A stretch of 43,715 nucleotides of DNA from Bacteroidia bacterium (lineage in GTDB: Bacteria; Bacteroidota; Bacteroidia; UKL13-3), in contig JALONK010000028.1 in assembly GCA_025454975.1 (NCBI GenBank), forward strand, positions 1 to 43,715, written 5' to 3'. The notes beneath the pieces are model-generated. The model saw only the letters and a program-made list of their open reading frames with translations. It was not told the origin of the DNA and ran no database searches. Shown piece by piece: positions 40,408 to 43,715 of the stretch (position 1 is its first letter; every line of letters begins with the position of its first letter). Position numbers and translations under genes: made by a program.

Positions 40408-41301
40408 TTAGCGCCAAATTGGTTCGTTTCGCCAATTTGATGGAAAGCCCATTTTACTCAGTTTAATATTAGGAAACTGGTCGAATAAAGTAAAAATTTC
40501 ATCTTTAATATGGTGCCCGTAGCTTATTTCATTGTTTAAATAAATCATTGCTGATAGGATTGGAAAAATCTTTCTTCTTTGATAATTATTGGGTATGTAT
40601 GATAAAATTGGTCGAGGAGTTGCAGGCGGCCAATCATATTTATTGATAATAATACGATTCCAAATTCTGCTGTGATGTGCAATGATGTTTCTGATTACAG
40701 TTATGGTTAATAACCAACTCACCAGGTATTTTTGATTATTAAGTCCAAACTCATTTGCAATCCTGTTCTTTTCCGGTAATTGATGTTTTAGGTTGCTATA
40801 AAGTTTTGATAGTGTACCTAGTGTTAATACTTCAAGTGATTTCCAACTTTCAGGCATTTCATTGGGATGATTTTCAAAATGTTTTACGATAAACTCTTCA
40901 CTGCTTTTGCTCATATCTATGGAAATCTTTCCGCAGAAGGAAACATATCGTTTCGGATCTTGAAATATTGCCGGCAATAAATACCAATGTGGTCCGTAAG
41001 TTTGTGATAAGGTATAAATAAGTTTTGTTCGTAAGGCTATTTCAATACGTTCAATAGCATTGAAAATGATTAATCGAAAATGCCTGTCAAAATTGTATAG
41101 GTCTACTACGTCTTCAAAAAATGTATTGGGAGCAAAATGATGATTAACTGTGTTGTCTTGCATTTCCCACCAATAACCTTTTAAACGATAATAACTGATA
41201 TTATTTAAAAAATAAGCAGCATCTCTAATATTTTTAAATTGCATATCCCTGCTCTGCAACAGGGCTATTTGCTCGTGGATAGTTTTAGATGGTTTAGACA
41301 T
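40408..41301 (-). CDS. Abi_2 family (AbiD/AbiF-like) abortive-infection protein, HEPN RNase type
   Basis: Predicted phage-defence or toxin protein of 297 residues. The N-terminal motif SYYRLKGYWW (36-45), the segment YNFDRHFRLIIFNAIERIEIALRTKL (69-94, quoted in part as FDRHFRLIIFNAIERIE) and IRNIIAHHSRIWNR (203-216) are those of Abi_2 proteins. The last contains the HEPN catalytic pattern R-X4-H (Arg204, His209), so RNA cleavage is likely. It is flanked by two copies of a small-RNA gene in the same orientation; copy 2 ends about 70 bp before its ATG. No good TAnnTTTG box precedes it. It is the only defence-type gene in the window. Confidence 0.88.
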   Translation of the reverse strand: MSKPSKTIHEQIALLQSRDMQFKNIRDAAYFLNNISYYRLKGYWWEMQDNTVNHHFAPNTFFEDVVDLYNFDRHFRLIIFNAIERIEIALRTKLIYTLSQTYGPHWYLLPAIFQDPKRYVSFCGKISIDMSKSSEEFIVKHFENHPNEMPESWKSLEVLTLGTLSKLYSNLKHQLPEKNRIANEFGLNNQKYLVSWLLTITVIRNIIAHHSRIWNRIIINKYDWPPATPRPILSYIPNNYQRRKIFPILSAMIYLNNEISYGHHIKDEIFTLFDQFPNIKLSKMGFPSNWRNEPIWR

Positions 41302-41372
41302 AAAAATTATTTAAAACCAATAAATCTTACTAGTGGCGATAAGTTTCAATCGGTTGGTTATACGTAATACAA

Positions 41373-41507
41373 TTATCAAAAAAAAGACCTGTGAGCTGAT
41401 CTTACGGGAAGCAACACAGGTACGGTTAGGTCAAAGGTAATATGATTTTAAGGAATTGTACAAATGCATAACCTTATTTAAAGAAACATAAGTGTATTAC
41501 ATGATTA
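41373..41507 (-). ncRNA. Small structured RNA gene, copy 2 (upstream of the Abi gene)
   Basis: Same unit as copy 1, on the minus strand: TTTG (41464-41461), 21-nt spacer, TACCTTTG (41439-41432), RNA of about 50 nt, hairpin (41421-41415 with 41393-41387) and eight T (41385-41378). It ends about 70 bp before the Abi ATG in the same orientation, so readthrough of its terminator would transcribe the Abi gene. This is the order of RNA antitoxin, terminator and toxin in type III systems, but with a single RNA unit instead of tandem repeats. Confidence 0.74.
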
Positions 41508-41729
41508 AAGAAGTGTTTAACAACCAACAGTCATATCTAAGAAAAGTGATTTCCCAAATGCTACATTCAATTTACACATGCATTAGTTCGCCTCAACCGA
41601 TTGAATATTTATGATATTAAAGTTGTTTGAGATGTAAGAATTACAAAATTAAAATATACTTATAATTCATTTTTATGGCTGTAAACATCTTATATAAATG
41701 GAATAATGATTTTATTTAAAATTAAAGTA

Positions 41730-42134
41730 TCAAAGCTTTGTATCATTCGGACTAAGAAACCAAATGATTTGAAATAGTATTGCGCCAATAAAGGTCCATA
41801 TAATGTCGTGCCAATCAAAATACCCTTTTGAGCTGAATTGTTGAAGATACTCCCAAACAACTAATCCTGAAACCGAAACTAAGTTTGCAGTGAAGTGCCG
41901 CTTGTTTGTCATCCATTTGCGAGTAGAACCTAATAAAGGAAACAATAGAATAAATAAACAGGGAATACCAATAGCCGGAAAAAAATTTGGAGCCACACCT
42001 AAAAGATACTCAACAGTTGTACTCATGTATGAATACTTAGGACGAATGTACACTTGTACCAATTCATAGGTAACAAAATTAATTGCGAATAAAACAAACC
42101 AATACCATGAATGTATAAATGTATTTTTAGTCAT
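41730..42134 (-). CDS. VanZ-like small membrane protein
   Basis: About 134 residues with four hydrophobic helices. The segment WEYLQQFSSKGYFDWHDIIW followed by a glycine-containing helix resembles the E-x2-Q ... D-x2-D motif of VanZ-like proteins. ATG at 42134 is preferred to an upstream GTG. The function is unknown; VanZ relatives are sometimes linked to glycopeptide tolerance, but nothing here supports that. It stands alone between the small-RNA/Abi module and a broken gene. Confidence 0.65.
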   Translation of the reverse strand: MTKNTFIHSWYWFVLFAINFVTYELVQVYIRPKYSYMSTTVEYLLGVAPNFFPAIGIPCLFILLFPLLGSTRKWMTNKRHFTANLVSVSGLVVWEYLQQFSSKGYFDWHDIIWTFIGAILFQIIWFLSPNDTKL

Positions 42135-42197
42135 TTGATGTGTTAACACCGGCTTAATTTATACTAAACTATTGAACCTATGTTTTAAATTTATAAG

Positions 42198-42569
42198 TTA
42201 AAAACTTCCTTTAAACACCTCCACTCCTATGCTATACCCATACACTTTGCCATTAACATTTTTATATAAACGAATTTTATTACAAGCTCTTCCTAAATTA
42301 ATAGGTTTCCAAGTAATACCACCATCTCTAGTTTCATAGCCACTATTCATGGTTCCAACAAAACCATGTTTTTCATTAATAAATCCAATACCAAATTCAC
42401 GTGCTGCATGATCTTCTACTAAGTTAATTTCTTGCCAACTCTCGCCGCCATCGGTAGTTTTTGCAATTCGTTGTTGCTTTATATTCGTATCTGGATGATA
42501 AGATTGAATGGTAACATAACCTACCCTTTCGGTTGGAAAAGATACCTTCCATGTAGTTTCAAAAGAACA
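42198..42569 (-). pseudogene. C-terminal fragment of a BNR/YCF48-like repeat protein
   Basis: The minus-strand frame ending at TAA 42200-42198 is open for 124 codons with no start. The repeats TTDGGESWQEINL and TRDGGITWKPINL, separated by about 45 residues and including FINEKHGFVGT, are BNR / photosystem-II-stability-factor (YCF48-like) beta-propeller blades, normally in exported proteins of 300 or more residues. The frame meets a stop (42572-42570) exactly where base composition changes. So the N-terminal part is missing, either because foreign DNA is inserted or because the contig is wrongly joined there. Confidence 0.8.
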
Positions 42570-42572
42570 TTA

Positions 42573-43715
42573 CTTGTTTAGCGGACGCTGATTGTCGGAT
42601 GATATCGACATTAAGTCTATCGATTTGCGCGACCCGAAAACATACGGTAAGAAGTTGGAATCTTATATATACCTGTCTTGCAACTCGAGAGATAGCAAAT
42701 TCTGGCATTCCAGTCAGTTGCCTTATCCAGTAGTAGCTAGGTCATATGATGTGAAGCCGTTTTGATAATTCTTCTTTGTGTAGGAAAACTTAACTGAATA
42801 CGCGGCGAAATTAAAAGGGAACGACTTCGGTTGTGTTGAACTTAAAATGATTTGATTTTGATAACACAGTCTCCAGAAAGAAATACGTAACTATGGCACC
42901 GTTTCCAGCGTGATCACTTGACCGGGAAGAGCTTTGACAGTTGGGTCTAACAAGTATTTTAGAAAAGTCATAAAATTTCATGACAGTATCTGAAAAGATA
43001 CCGAAGTTATTAACAGAAAGGAGTACTGATGGATAATTCACCCTTTCATTCACGAGCAGGTCGGCGCCTATCCTCATACAGGCCTTCGTAACTCGAGAAC
43101 GGCTTCATATTTTTTCATCGGGTTTTTTATTCGTCAAAGTAGAGATTTCCCCCACGTTCTGCTGTATGGTATATTTTACAGTGGCGCCACCTAGTTTATA
43201 AAACATCGGGAGACTAATTTCGTTCGATCTCCATCAGCATCCGTGTATAATACAGGGCGGAAATTCAAAAGACATCAACATATATTCCGGACAGCCTATA
43301 AATTGTACGTGGTGACCGATGTTGTGCGGCCTCTGGCGACACCTCAAATCAACAGGGCAGTAAAATGTGGACACCGCCAACCGGAAGTAGTAATAACTCC
43401 GAAACGGTAAATGATAAATGAAAAATTCGAACTGCGATTCACAAATTTTCCAGATAGTCCGACACAGCGGAAGTATGTCCGACGTCGTGCAATCTACTGC
43501 AACACCGCAAATCGATAGCAGCTGTCGTAAACTGGAAGTAGTAGTGTCTTCGGCATGGTAAATGATAAATAAAAAAAATCGAAATGCTAAACGTACACTT
43601 TCAAGGTCACCGGACACAATGCAAGTATGACCGACGTGGCGCAACCTCAGATATTATTTTCCGTTCTGAAGTTCCGCACTTCCAGTGGGCGACGGCCTTC
43701 CTTCGCTGTAGCTAT
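42573..43715. other. Foreign-looking right end, possibly eukaryotic DNA
   Basis: The sequence is visibly richer in CG dinucleotides and less AT-rich than the rest, and it lacks Bacteroidota promoters and credible bacterial genes. A plus-strand frame at 42592-42765 (58 codons, containing SIDLRDPKTYGKKLESYIYL) could be an exon end; I do not recognise it. From about 43300 the sequence is repetitive. The longer minus-strand frames (42811-43077, 43234-43644) look accidental; the second lies across the repeats. Confidence 0.6.
43316..43715. repeat. Diverged tandem repeats, about 155 bp period
   Basis: Units start at 43316 (CCGATGTTGTGC), 43479 (CCGACGTCGTGC) and 43631 (CCGACGTGGCGC). Within units the segments GGTAAATGATAAAT (twice), GGAAGTAGTA (twice) and ACACAGCGGAAGTATG / ACACAATGCAAGTATG recur at matching offsets. 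A partial unit may precede the first. The third unit diverges after about 20 bp or is cut by the window end. Confidence 0.65.

Noticed and set aside
40183-41507. Insertion sequence or composite element with the repeats as ends
   Set aside because: The repeats are direct, no transposase lies between them, and no target-site duplication is visible.
41345-41605. 12-bp inverted repeat (TTCAATCGGTTG / CAACCGATTGAA) enclosing RNA copy 2
   Set aside because: About one such pair at this spacing is expected by chance in a window of this size.
42811-43077. Minus-strand frame of 88 codons
   Set aside because: No domain, no promoter, in the foreign-looking region; composition does not suggest coding.
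43234-43644. Minus-strand frame of 136 codons
   Set aside because: It runs across diverged tandem repeats, and its internal repeats follow the DNA repeats rather than a protein domain.

Overview
The window is about 42.5 kb of AT-rich bacterial chromosome followed by roughly 1.1 kb that looks foreign. The bacterium is a Bacteroidota, probably in the Sphingobacteriia/Chitinophagia/Cytophagia range; I cannot name the genus. Three things support this. The promoters have the Bacteroidota form, TTG then 18-21 nt then TAnnTTTG, with almost no Shine-Dalgarno signals. Secreted proteins carry type IX secretion C-terminal domains. Several families are typical of the phylum: DUF4369-thioredoxin, DUF5723, DUF3467 and a gliding-motility C-terminal (CHU_C) protein.

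Layout. 1-288: two tandem strong promoters of the stable-RNA type, pointing left off the window. 289-3298 (minus): a coiled-coil protein and two NOL1/NOP2/Sun RNA methyltransferases. 3468-7231 (plus): a thioredoxin-like protein, an ABC-2 permease and ruvB. 7282-14466 (minus): a lipoprotein C-terminal processing protease, a secreted agmatine/peptidylarginine deiminase with a T9SS tail, pruA, an RluA-type pseudouridine synthase and panB. 14586-17600 (plus): a lipoprotein and dnaK, the latter behind a sigma-54-like promoter. 17816-25105 (minus): accC, a DUF5723 protein, a lipoprotein and a large membrane-anchored protein. Around 25-28.5 kb: a DUF423 protein (plus), then ftsB/divIC-like, eno and carA (minus). 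28.7-34.4 kb: a small membrane protein, DUF3467, katG, a PH-like gene broken by an amber codon, and a DUF2167 protein. 34.8-39.8 kb: a 1670-residue PKD-repeat surface protein.

The most interesting part is 40.18-41.51 kb. An Abi_2 (AbiD/AbiF, HEPN RNase type) gene lies between two copies of a short element. Each copy reads, on the Abi strand, as a complete small-RNA gene: -33 and -7 promoter boxes, an RNA of about 50 nt, and an intrinsic terminator with eight U. The 82 bp covering the -7 region, RNA and terminator are identical between copies, while the adjoining 53 bp are only about 81% identical. No clear promoter precedes the Abi gene, so it may be expressed by readthrough of the upstream terminator, as in RNA-antitoxin (type III-like) toxin systems.

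The right end (about 42570-43715) breaks a BNR-repeat gene and then changes character. It is less AT-rich, lacks convincing bacterial genes and holds diverged tandem repeats of about 155 bp. It looks like eukaryotic (possibly host) DNA joined to the contig, or a recent insertion. The rest is mostly housekeeping.
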